A stretch of DNA of 64,000 nucleotides from Amorphophallus konjac (lineage: Eukaryota; Streptophyta; Magnoliopsida; Alismatales; Araceae): positions 288,224,200 through 288,288,199 of the forward strand of contig CM040125.1 of assembly GCA_022559845.1 (NCBI GenBank), given 5' to 3'. Position 1 is the first letter of the stretch. Each line of letters starts with the position of its first letter. The position numbers and the translations under genes were made by a program. Shown here piece by piece: positions 11,089 to 21,414 of this stretch. The notes beneath the pieces are model-generated. The model was not told the origin of the DNA, made no database searches, and saw nothing but the letters and a program-made list of their open reading frames with translations.

Positions 11089-11528
11089 CAGTAGGTTTGT
11101 CTCGAGTCATTCATGAGTCCGTATTGTCTCTTCTTTGTGTGGTTTGTTTGCATGATTTGTATGTAGTTTGTTTGTCTGCATGTGTCTTGTGCAAGCTCAT
11201 CGATGTCAGTCCCTTATGAGTGTGAAGCGATTAGACTCACTCGATGAGTATGGGATCGGTTCTACATCTATACTCGGATCAGTCACCTACAGGGACTCAG
11301 CGGTGATTCCTAGTGAGTCTTCGAGCTGCCACCTCCCCTCTTGAGAGTGCCCCATTCGGAGTGTCCACCTCTAGCCCATAGCAGCTTGTGCATATCGAGT
11401 ATATATGGAATGAGCAGGTGACGGTCACTTGGAGTGGAGCATACCCGCGCTACTTGGCACGGTGACGGATCCGCCGGAGTACTCGAGCATCCATACCCAT
11501 ACTCGACGGGGTCGAGTTCCTCCCACCC

Positions 11529-11536
11529 GGGGAGAG
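11529..11536 (+). other. Polypurine tract of element E
   Basis: GGGGAGAG lies just before the 3' LTR start (11538), in the position of a plus-strand primer. Confidence 0.7.
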
Positions 11537-11537
11537 T

Positions 11538-13607
11538 TGATGGGAATCGACGCCGAGCATGTACATTTTCATTTACATTTATGTCCTTTTAGTTTGTTTT
11601 CATATCCTTGGGAAAGTATATGCGCAATTATACGGCTTTGTAAGCCAATGCGTCATTCCCACGGATTGTGTGGGCTTCTATGTAATTTGTCAGTAGGACT
11701 AGCAAGGGGGCCCTCAGCCCTTTCCCATTGGACCATGTCATCCATGTGGGGCTGGTCAACCATCCTAGGTGGCCATCTAGAAGGGTTGAATGTCAAATGC
11801 CACATGGGTAGACAAGTGGATTAAAAATTCAAAGGTAGGCTATCTACCTCACCTACCTTCTCCCCCCATTAGAATTAATTAAGAATTTTATTTTTTTTAT
11901 TTTATTTGGATCAAATATGAAGTCCCTTAAATGCCCCTCCAGATCCTAGATCTAAGGGTATTCATGGTCTTTTTTTATTTATTATATAAGTCATGTATTT
12001 CTATTATTCTAGAATTAATGAAAGTGAAAAAATCATTGTGCAAGAACCCCTCTCTTGGAGAATTTCGACCTCTCCTCTCTCTCCCCCTGGTTTCTTCATC
12101 CCCAACCCCCATTCTAGAGTGATATCTCCTTCCCCCCACCTCCGGTGATCATCGGTGCCGCCGCCGCCGCCGTTCGTGCCGCCTTCGAGCCGCCACGGAA
12201 TCATCTTCGGTTTTCTGTCCTGCTGGATAGATGTGTCTTCACGAAATTCCTTCTATCAGCCACGGCCTCTTCGTGGATTGAAATTTTTATGGTGTGTTCT
12301 ACCCTTGCATCCCAAGTGCCACCTAAATTTTCACGCCCAAAATCTACCGTTTAGTATTTATACATTTTCGTCCAACCTGTCATCCCAAATCTGCCAGGTT
12401 TCTATCTACAGTGATAGAACCTCTGAGTTCTCCCCCTCCGACCATCTTTTTTATTTGTCCAAACCCTCCCAATTTTACTGGGAGTTCTGTCCATCACCCC
12501 CTACGTCCACAAATTTTATTAATTTTTTATCGGCCTTCTATCTATTTTTAGAAATTCGTGTTCTTCCTCAGCTACAGTGTTGTCAGTCAGATCCCAGATC
12601 CGATCACCCTCCACTTCAAAAATCAGAACAAATCACCACCACCTCCAAATCCAGATCGAAAAATAGTCCTGGTTTCGTAACTTGATTTCCCACAACTTTT
12701 CGGAAGAATAGAACCCCAGATTCGGATGTCTACCTTGCGGTCAAAGGTAATCTACAGGAACGTTCTCTGCTGACCTGAGATTTCAGGAACTGTACAATAG
12801 CAACCTTAAAAAATCGCCAATCAGAAGTAAAGGCTTGATTATTTTTCTGTAATCACTTTGGGTTGAAGCCTTTCGAAGCATCTTTCCAACGGCGCCAGTT
12901 TCGTCGCATTCCGACGTCGGGGCTGATCGCAGCGTCCGTTCTCGCCGGAGCGTGCGCCAGAAAATAGAACCGGCAGATCCGTGGCCGATTATTCCGACCG
13001 GTGCCGATCGGAGCCGCCCGGCCTCCGGCCGGCGAACCAGCGTGCCGTCAGCCCAGGGAATAATTCCACAAGTGTCCCCACTACAGTGGTGACATCGAGT
13101 CCCGCACGGTCCCTCCGGATAGTGCGTGGGCCCCACAGCCACAAGTTCGGGTGCTACCGAAGAGACGCGAGAAGCCGCCCGTCAACCCGAATTCGGTCCT
13201 CCCGGCCCGTTTGTGTAGCCCTTTACCTCCCTGCGTAGAGTGGACAGTAATTCATTTGCTGTAATATGGTGTATTAATTATCCCGGGAGTACGAGTTTCG
13301 GCCGGGTCCGTCTTCCCCACGCCGAGCGCGTGGAGGTATCGCATTCGCTCCCTTCTCGGCATTTTACTTACTTCATATATATTTGTTTATGCCGTTGCTA
13401 GAGAGCATGTGTAGGGATATCTAGCTCGCTTTATCTATTCATTACCGCTGCTGCGAGAGAGTGCGACACCGTCCCGTGACTCGATCCGGGCACACAAGAG
13501 AGCCGATCACCCTAGCTCATTGTCGGTTTCTCAACCGCGCATGTCCGACGCTTCCCTCGTTAAGGGAAAGTCACGAGATTGTCGGGTCCGTGTCTCGTCC
13601 CGCATCA
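11538..13607 (+). repeat. 3' LTR of element E
   Basis: The LTR is 2070 bp and nearly identical to 7450-9521, with scattered substitutions and 1-bp indels. It contains the same TATATAA (11983-11989) and is followed by the target duplication GATTG (13608-13612). Confidence 0.93.
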
Positions 13608-13612
13608 GATTG

Positions 13613-14170
13613 ATCTAATATGCCATGATGAACATAGATAAACAAGGTGCAAAAGTGCAAGTCACAAGAAAATCTATGCAAATTGTGTAAATTGGGTGCA
13701 AAGACTGATGCAAATAGTAGGGCAAACGACGTCCAAATAGGGAGAAAATTAAGATGACAGAAGACTTGAGTGTTGTGAAGAAGTAGGAACAAGAATCACT
13801 CAAAAAGGAGGTCGGGACAGAAAGTTATGACACCGGATATTTGGGTAAAAACGTAAATTGTGCTGAAAATGCAGAACATTGCTCAAAATGGACTCAAAGA
13901 ATGACGCATAACTCACAGAATAGGACACCAAAAAAGGAAAGAGATGATGCTATGGAAAGGTGGGAATATTTTGGTGAAACTACGGTAAAAAGGAAGGTTT
14001 AAAACGGGGAAGAGACTAGTGAAAAATGGGGTGGAAAACATAAGAAGATAATGGGGTGTAGAACATGACAGAACAGAGACTAAGTGTGAAAACAAAATGA
14101 AAGTGCAAAACTCATGGATAAAAATATGTATGAAGATGACAACATAATGAGCCAAAAATCAAGGAAAACA
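13613..14170. other. A-rich non-coding sequence right of element E
   Basis: No gene is seen. By position it continues the sequence into which E inserted (F LTR and/or Tekay LTR C1). The boundary between F and C1 was not found. Confidence 0.4.
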
Positions 14171-15085
14171 AAGATTATACGTCCCTTAAGAGCATGGAGT
14201 TGAAAAGACGGATCAAAAGTGCACCATGGCTTCGCTCCGGTGACGCAAACATGCTCCCGTCGCAAGAAATCTGGGTTTCAGAAAAGTGCAGAATAGAGTG
14301 GTGAAACCAAAAAAGTTGGGACTTGGAAGAGGGGGAAAATATAGAAGAAATAAGGCACACATATAATCAAAACGAAGCTAATACTCCCCTCTTCAAGATG
14401 GAGTCGAAGGAGAATGAAAAGGATGAAGCATGACTCCGCCCCGGCTTGATGAACAGGCCCCCATCGCGGACTTGTAGCAGAAAACTAGCAAACTGTGATG
14501 ATTTGCCAAATGTCGGGATGAAGTTGAGAGGGCAAACGTTGATGGAATTGAACAAATAAGAAACCAAAATGAAGCTAATACTTTCCTCTTCAGGCTAAGG
14601 TCGAAGGAGGATGAAGACAGTGCAGCATGGCTTCGCCGTCTCCTTGGAAACACGCCCCCGTCGTGAGGTTCGCACAGGGCCCTTTATATAGAAGTATGCA
14701 TAAATCCCCAACTTTTCACCACGCTTTTAAGAGATAGAGTCCACCAAATCACGAGGTCCATGGATCAACCTCGAGATAATACAAAGGATAAGAGGTAGGA
14801 AGAAGTGGAACTCAATTTGGAGGAGTATTCTAGAAAATATGGCTCTTGGAAGGTAGCCCCGTCGCCCAAAAAATAGAGTTTGAGTTATAGCAGGATACCT
14901 AAATCCCAATCTTTCGATCAAGATTTTGAGAGATATAGCCAATGAAAATCTGAGTTTTATAGATCAAACTTGAGATAGTCCAAAGGACAAGAGATAGGAA
15001 CAAACGGGGATCAATTCGGAGCTATATTCTAGAAGTTACGGTCGTCGCAAGATAGGCCCATCGAGCAGTTCGGTGCAGAGTCTAG
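14170..15085. repeat. Five degenerate ~200-bp tandem units
   Basis: The anchor C(C/G)(C)(G/A)TCG recurs near 14253, 14461, 14657, 14862 and 15058, at spacings of about 208, 196, 205 and 196 bp. The first three units share 'ATGGCTTCGC...CATG/CACG-CCCCGTCG' and 'AAGCTAATACTCCCCTCTTC'. The last two share 'GAGATA(T/G)AG', 'GATAGTCCAAAGGA(C)AAGAGATAGGA' and 'TATTCTAGAA'. No protein is supported. The array sits where the start of the C1 LTR would be, so it may be an expansion inside U3. Confidence 0.55.
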
Positions 15086-15104
15086 CGCAGGCTGGACACT
15101 TAGC

Positions 15105-15205
15105 GGTTTGCTTAGCGGTCGGTTGACTGACCGCTAAAGAACAAACAGTCATTTGCGCGACCGTTAGCAATAAGAAACGGTCGTTTGCACGACCGTTTGT
15201 AGTCT
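15105..15205 (+). promoter_or_regulatory. GACCGCT dyad cluster of LTR C1
   Basis: TAGCGGTC at 15115 and GACCGCTA near 15131 form perfect 8-bp arms around an 8-bp loop. They are followed by GACCGTTA and AACGGTCGTTTGCACGACCGTT. The corresponding site in element C (41570-41640) also has AGCGGTC/GACC dyads. The cluster probably belongs to U3 of a Tekay-type LTR. Confidence 0.55.
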
Positions 15206-15829
15206 ATTTGCGCGACTTTGGAAATCATAGCATATCTCCCAAACTGTGCAGAACTAGCGAAAGTGGTAGAAGAAGAAATTGTAGATAACTGAAAGATGAA
15301 CAACTTTTATGAAGACAGTAAGATAAAAAGATGATCAAAAGAGAGAGAAATGGGGCAAGAATAGAGAGGAAAAATATCAGGACATAGGTGAACAGTGCAG
15401 TCTGTTGAAAAAACTAAATAACTTGAATTTGGTGTAGATCTGACTAATGCCGTAGAAGAAGGAATTGTTGGTCTTTAAAATTCAAACAACTTTGGTGAAG
15501 GACACTTTTTTAATAGAAGAATAGAACGGGATGAAAAGGGGCCACGTTCAGGACTGCATAGTGAAAGGGGCCGAATACTTGAAGGAAATGGGCCTAAATG
15601 GGTCGCAAGTCAACTTGGAAGATCGAAAGTTGATAAGATACGCTCCAGGGCTCTAAGAAATCATGATCTGTAAGGCTCAAAGGCTAGGGAACAATGAAAT
15701 GGGCTCGAAATCTATCCAAGAATGGCTCCAAAATAATGGGTAATTCGGGACATCAAAAATGATGAATAAGAGAAATGACGCAACTTCCGGGCAAAAAACT
15801 CAGGTAAGGAGGATGAATTAGAGGTAAGT

Positions 15830-17401
15830 TTCTTGTCAGAATTTGTTTATTATAGTTAGAACTAACTATCCTCCAAATTTTGTTCTAGGAGTCAAGCCTA
15901 CAGGAAAGTAGAAGTCTCCAAAGTTGCTGATCTACACAAGTAACTCAGGGAATAGTGCATCTGACCCAGATTGATCAAGGAATTCAAAGCCCTAAACGAG
16001 GTATTTAGTAAAGGTGTCTTTAGAACTTTGTCTTACCCTTCATATCTTCTATCTACCCTCAAAATTTCACATCATTAGTACACGGGAATCAAGAGATAGA
16101 AGGACGTGAAGTTGCTGATCTAGTTCATGACGAGCAGAGAACTAGGGTTGACTTGCAGCCTTAAATTCGAAGTTTAAAGCCCAAGATAGAGGTAGATTAT
16201 CTCATGGATGGCTTAAACTTTATGTCAAGAATAAAAACCCTCTTGTTTCAATTGATTTCATGCATTGTACACCGTGAATTTCATGTTTTACTTAGGACTA
16301 TGCATCTAGTATATTCCTCATGCATGAATTAGCCCTAATGAAGTAAAAAGGAAATTTCTTGTTAATTACATGAACCAATGCATATTGTTGGCCTATCCTT
16401 GTTCTATCATGTCATAGAAAGTTTATATATGTTGATTTCCAGGCATGATATGTCTTAGTTTAGCATTTGTTTATTTATCATTTGCACTCGGATTTAAACA
16501 GGAAGAAATAGTCTTCCTATCGACCGCCAGGGAAATCTAGCGGTCGTACGATAGATCGCTAACCAAAGTAAAACGGTCCTGTATTAGACCATTTTCTATT
16601 TCTGATTTTGTAATATTGTTAATCCGAACCATATTACAGAATTAACCATAGTTATGATATAGTAAGCCTAGTTAACTAAGTTTTATTCCTCTTTTAAGTA
16701 CTGGTTTCCTATACATAGTTAAATTTCTGGTTCATCATAATAGATCTCATGTTTTCATGCACAATTATTATTTTAACTTATGTTAATTTATGACCAAAAT
16801 AATATACTCGTGTAATTAAATATATGTTTTAAATAGAGGATTCATGATTTAACTTGATCATTGTTTTATCACGATTCTCTCTCTTCTAAGAGTTATTTTC
16901 TTAAGTACAAGACACATATCCCGGTATGTTATCGTTAGTTACACTTTTTGCACATCGGAAACATAATCTTGGACATGATGACCTCTCCTTTGGATATTCC
17001 TTCCAACGGACTAGGAAATCTTCTTTCAAGGCCTCCGTAAGACGCCGTGAGCCTGGGATTCTCACTAGGACACCGAGCTGGTTGTACCATTAATGCCCAA
17101 TTGTCTAGAAAGCACTTATACCGGAGTTTTATATTCTGGACCCTTAGCGGCCATCTGGTTGACCGCCAGAGTCTGCTAGCGGCCATTCAATAGACCGCTA
17201 ACGGATCCTCAACGGTTCTCCACTAGACCGGTAAAGACTCCAGATGTCCTATTTTCAAAATATCGAACTGTCTTAGTTAACGGTCATGAACTAGACTGCC
17301 ATGGTCAACAAACGGTCCGGTAAACGACCACTAATGTCATGAGATTGATTAACCCGGGGTTTGACTCAAGGGATGATTTTCCTATGTTCCTAGATGGTCC
17401 A
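15830..17401 (+). repeat. Tekay-type LTR C1, left part (plus orientation)
   Basis: This part matches the reverse complement of the C left LTR in order. Shared words include GAGTCAAGCC/GAGATCCAGCC, GCCCTAAAC(G/A)AGGTA, ACCCTCAAAATTTC, GTGAAGTTGCTG, GAGCAGA, AGGGTTGACTT(G/C)CAGCCTTAAA and ATCTCATG(G/A)ATGGCTTA. It carries dyads near 16524-16550 and 17150-17330 and the conserved block at 16982-17088. Element A interrupts it at 17402, and it resumes at 37126. The LTR start was not identified; it probably lies between 13.6 and 15.1 kb. Confidence 0.75.
16982..17088 (+). promoter_or_regulatory. Conserved block (copy in LTR C1)
   Basis: This is the reverse-oriented copy of the block at 6574-6680, 40043-40147 and 47993-48099. 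It contains GATATTCCTTC, CTCCGTAAGACGCCGTGAGC and CTGGGATTC, and ends near GAGCTGGTTGTACC. Confidence 0.55.
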
Positions 17402-18436
17402 TGTTGGGTCCCACAGTGTAGTGGCACAGATCTAGAGGGGGGTGAATAGATCCCTCTCTAAAAATTATAGCCAATTAAAAAGACTTGAAGGCTTCTCAAT
17501 CAAACCTCACCGAACATGCAAGTGACAAGATCACACACGATGAGATGGCAATTTGAACTAGCAGTATACGTTGACAAATTTAGCATCAATGTGCAAGATA
17601 ATCATTAACTCATCCTGTGAATGGTGGTAGAAGATAGGGAACAAGCATACAACCAATCACACATGCACAAGGATTTTTTAGGTGGTTCGGGACCACGACG
17701 GGTACCCTATGTCCACCCCTCACCACCTCGATAAGGCTTCACTAAAAAGCTACACGAGGTAGCACACGGGGATGAGTCCCAATACACCACACGTTGCACG
17801 ATGGCAGCAAAACACACACACGAGCACGAGGCTCAACATGCTGCAGAGCAGCACAGACACGAGGGCGAATCCTCAACACGGTGCTCAGCATCACACACAC
17901 ACACCATGACAGGGACGCACCCCAACAATGATTACACACTCGGAGACCCCGCTCCGAACACACACACAATATTCTTCGGTTTAAAAGATGAACTCAGATA
18001 TACATTTGTAACCTCAATGGACATAAACAAGCATGAATAACTCTCAAATGTGATGAATATAGATTTGAGGAAACTCATGAGCATCAAAGATGAAGCTGGG
18101 TTCCTTGATGACTTCCGGGGATGGACAGATTGGAGAAGATGCCTTCACGAAGCTCCTTTGGTTCAGATCAGAAGAAAGGACGCAGATGCTTCAATCCCCT
18201 TTTCTTTGGTGACTTCATGGCGCATCAAGTCCATGGGTGATGGAGAGATGGTTCAGCCGTCGTTCTTCAACCCAATGGCTTCTGAAAGGTGGTGGACGAA
18301 CGTCTTCAACCTTGAATCGATCTCAGCATAATGTGGGAAGAAGCTTCAACACGTTCCAACTGCTCTTCCTGTAAAACCCCAATCGTATATGCATTAGATG
18401 CTCCTACATTCTTAAATGGAAACCCTACCTCATATG

Positions 18437-18452
18437 ATATATATATATATAA
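18437..18452 (-). promoter_or_regulatory. TATA region of A left LTR
   Basis: The run ATATATATATATATAA lies 130 bp downstream (minus strand) of the hairpin array. The right LTR has the same run, two bases shorter, near 26952-26964. It is the likely core promoter. Confidence 0.6.
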
Positions 18453-18581
18453 CACCAGGGAAATGAGGGCCACATGGAGGATAATATCCCCCAAGGACCA
18501 ATCACAATTGGGCACAAAAAGAGGGGATCAAGCTAGGGCTCCGGCCGCCGCGCGAACCGGCGTATTTTTCGGTCGCCGGAA

Positions 18582-18908
18582 AGTGTCGACCCCTAAGGTC
18601 GACACTCGCATACGGGCTAAACAGAACAAAGGCCGAAACAGCACCCAGCGAAGAAAGTGTCGATCCATGGGGTCGACACTTTCTGCATGTGACAAAGAGA
18701 TAAGCCACGACAGAAAGACCTGGAATAAGTGTCGACCTTGTGGGTCGACACTTATGTCCTGGATTCTGAAAAACAAGCCCAGACAGAATCGAGTGATAAA
18801 AAGGTCGACCCCATGGGTCGACTTTTTATCCCCAGCTTCGAAGACATAAGAGGGCCGACTGAAAACAACATCCCCTAGAATAAGTGTCGACCCATGGGGT
18901 CGACACTT
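18582..18908 (-). promoter_or_regulatory. Array of five GTCGAC hairpins in U3 of A left LTR
   Basis: Five inverted repeats have the core AGTGTCGACC/GGTCGACACT. They lie at 18582-18606 (10-bp arms, 5-nt loop), 18654-18683 (12-bp arms, one extra base), 18725-18755 (13-bp arms, 5-nt loop), 18795-18830 (about 15-bp arms, one bulge) and 18882-18908 (11-bp arms, 5-nt loop). Centres are 72-83 bp apart. The arms of each hairpin are extended by different bases that still match each other (for example ATA...TAT, GATAAAAA...TTTTTATC), so pairing itself looks conserved. Published Sirevirus LTRs carry arrays of short palindromes upstream of TATA, and this one fits that position. Confidence 0.85.
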
Positions 18909-19645
18909 TTCCTGACATAACAAGCTATGAGAAAACACACGATGGGGAAACTCTGAAATCATGAGACATCAAGGATAACTACATGATGGGAGGAATTATG
19001 TGACTCTACCCCAATTATCACCGATAAACCAAGTAGAAATAGATATGAAGTTACCTTGGGGTCTGTTCATCCAAACAACACACAAATTCTCCTTCAACCA
19101 ACCAAACAAAATAACTTACCATTTTGTTGGTCCATATGCCTGTAAATATCCACTTGGAAGATATCCAATGTGGTCTATATGTTCATTCCATTCTATACAC
19201 ATGTCACAATACATACTGGAAGTTAGTCTTCCACATCATTCAAGTACTAGAAATTGAAATGTCTTTCATGATTCACTCAATTTCACACTTGAGAACCTAC
19301 ACATCCGTTAAGTGAATTAAATGAATCAACCATAATCTAAATCGAACAAAATCACAATAAGGTGATTCCATGAATTGGTTTGAATCACTCCTTGTCTTTT
19401 TCTCTCCCTGTGCAACATGCAAGGCAATGTCAATCTAATTCAGCACATAATTCATGAATTTAAAAGGCATCTCATTCAAAAATTGCAAAGGTATGGAAAT
19501 GAACTCCATTCAGTCATGAAGAGATTAAAGCATATCATACCTCATCCACAAATCACATATGCATTTAATTACATGGAACCCAATCTCATGGTATTTAGTT
19601 CATCATCAAAATTCCTTAATACATGGTTATGCACTGGGTTCAACA

Positions 19646-20209
19646 ATCTTCCCCTTTTTGATGATGACAAATACTATGTGCAATTTGACAAATTAGAGTT
19701 GACAGATAAAAAAATGTTTCAAGGAAAATTCAACTCACATCTAGCATTCTAGACATTAAACCATGCTTAACAAACCAATAACTCTCATCCTCAAAGTGCA
19801 GTTCTCACTTTTTGAACACAATCAAGGATATGATGCATTTTAACCATGAATTAAGATATCAATAGCCATCCATCAACGGGATATATTCATTCCATCATAG
19901 ATGATCATTCCACAAAATAACCACAAGTTCATAAAATATGACATTCATAGGATAACTCATTACTTCAGCATTGTCCATCAGCCATGTCCACATACCATAA
20001 ACAAACACCATAATAAAGTTCTCCACAAAGTTAAACACAAGACATAAAATATCCACATGACAAGGCATGCAACCAAACACAAGAACAAAATATCCACCAT
20101 AACAGATAGCACATTTCATCTCCCCCTTTGTCATCAACAAAAAGGAGTGGTAAGGGGGAAGAGGTCAATCAATTTGGTCATGAGAAGTAGGGTACTGTAG
20201 ATCTAGGCC
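19646..20209 (-). other. 3' untranslated region of A with two polypurine tracts
   Basis: No gene is seen. A polypurine tract abuts the LTR at 19646-19668 (minus strand: GTCATCATCAAAAAGGGG then AAGAT). A second tract lies at 20120-20139 (minus: GATGACAAAGGGGGAGA). Sireviruses typically have several such tracts. Confidence 0.8.
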
Positions 20210-21414
20210 TCAAAGAGAGTCAGGAGGCGTGCGAGGACGCCTGAGAAAATCAGAGAGATCGTCAAACTTGGAGTTTTGAATGCCAATAGCTGTATGTAGA
20301 GAGTCAATAGAGTCGGCCATGGCAGCGAACATCTGAAGATAAGTGTCATGATGAAGCTTCATTTCCTTGACTTCTTTTGTGAGGGCATCCACAAATTCTT
20401 TGACATTGCACACTTCATCAGCTAGTTCATCGAATTTGGTGCTCATTGATGGAGCTGTTGAAGATGTGGCATGTGATCCTCTTGTTCTAGCAGTTATGCT
20501 GATGGGTTGTTCATGATCTTCACCTTCACTTTGCTCAGACCCTGCGTCGGGGCTTTACCTTTCTTTGATGAAAGTGTGCGAACGAGAACACCATTTATCA
20601 ATTCATAGCCCATGTTGCTACAGATGGATGGGATAGTATAGATGTCAGCATCCCTAATTGGATGATTGACTTGCTTGCTCAGATCAATATGCAAGGACTG
20701 AAAACTTGGTGTTAAAGCAGCTCTATAAGGTAAATTCTGGTTCTTGGACTTCCTACAGCTGGTTATGTACTCCATCATCACCTTTGGGAAGTTAACCGGT
20801 TCTCCACTCATGATTTGTACAAATAGGAATTTATGCATGTCAGTTACTTGTTCCCTAGACCCTGATCTAGGCAGTAGTATAGTGGTCATCATGTGATGTA
20901 GAATCTTCTGAAGAGGTGGGAATTCATTTGCATTGAGCTTCGGTACACACCCTGGTGTAGCTACCTTATCCGTCATGAGTTCATGTGCAAGTTCTTCAGA
21001 ATAAATGGCTTCTTCATAAATCATCCCACTATCCCAAGGCAAATTCAGGGCTTTTCCTATCAATTGAGGAGTTAAAGGAACATGATGTCCATTTAATTTT
21101 GTGTACAGCTCATCATTTTTAACAACCATATTTCCATAGAACTGATGAACTAGAGAATGATAGAATCTTCTGTGCTCAGTCATGAATGGAATCAAATTTG
21201 GCTGCTTCTTCAATAATTCTACTAACCTTGGCAGAGCAGTTTCGATGCTTCTGAAATCAACAGCCCGAGGTCGTAACACTTTTCTCTCAACCAGCATTTT
21301 TGTTTCAGCAGCCCTTTTTCTTGTCTGAGCCTGGGCTTCTTTGTCCTTGCACTGTAGCTCTGTTAGGATGCGGGCTTCTTCTCGTTCTAGCACAGACCTT
21401 TTCTTGGGTGCCAT
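20210..21414 (-). pseudogene. ORF2 of element A: plant transposon-protein-like domain
   Basis: The minus-strand frame starts at ATG 21414 (MAPKKRSVLEREEARIL) and stays open to 20494. A one-base shift near 20500-20550 appears to join it to a frame ending at 20210 (KFDELADEVCNVKEFVDAL), giving about 400 residues. Residues 60-300 contain LVHQFYGNM, VPLTPQLIGKALNLP, LNANEFPPLQKILHHMMTT, LFVQIMSGEPVNFPKVMMEYI and NLPYRAAL. This order resembles the plant family annotated as 'putative plant transposon protein' (Transposase_32-like), and the same motifs recur in ORF2 of element D. The C-terminus is predicted coiled coil. It sits downstream of gag where pol should be. No catalytic residues can be assigned and its role is unknown. 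An ATG further upstream (about 21495) exists, but 21414 starts the conserved-looking part. Confidence 0.65.

Larger units (their letters stand above)
7450..13607 (+). mobile_element. Element E: non-autonomous LTR retrotransposon with gag only
   Basis: Two direct repeats (7450-9521 and 11538-13607) start TGATGGGAATCG and end CCCGCATCA. The element is bounded by identical 5-bp target duplications GATTG at 7445-7449 and 13608-13612. It has an iMet primer site just inside the left LTR and a purine tract just before the right LTR, so it lies on the plus strand. Only 2.0 kb lies between the LTRs, and it codes for a gag-like frame with no protease, reverse transcriptase or integrase. The architecture fits terminal-repeat retrotransposons with a GAG domain (TR-GAG), which are moved by enzymes supplied in trans. 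The LTRs differ at roughly 2-3 percent of sites over the first 550 bp by eye, so the insertion is fairly young. Confidence 0.93.
17402..19645 (-). repeat. Left (3') LTR of element A
   Basis: The LTR is 2244 bp. On the minus strand U3 lies at the right. The order is LTR start at 19645, hairpin array 18908-18582, (TA)n TATA region 18437-18452, then R/U5 down to 17402. Open frames inside are present in both LTR copies and are not supported as genes. Confidence 0.92.

Noticed and set aside
14170..15085. Host gene exons suggested by repeated ATGGCTTCGC words
   Set aside because: The words recur because of the 200-bp tandem units. Frames are short and closed, and no splice-consistent structure was seen.
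18582..18908. CRISPR-like array (regular short palindromic repeats)
   Set aside because: The sequence is plant nuclear DNA. The repeats differ in their arms, spacers are LTR sequence repeated in the other LTR, and there are no cas genes.
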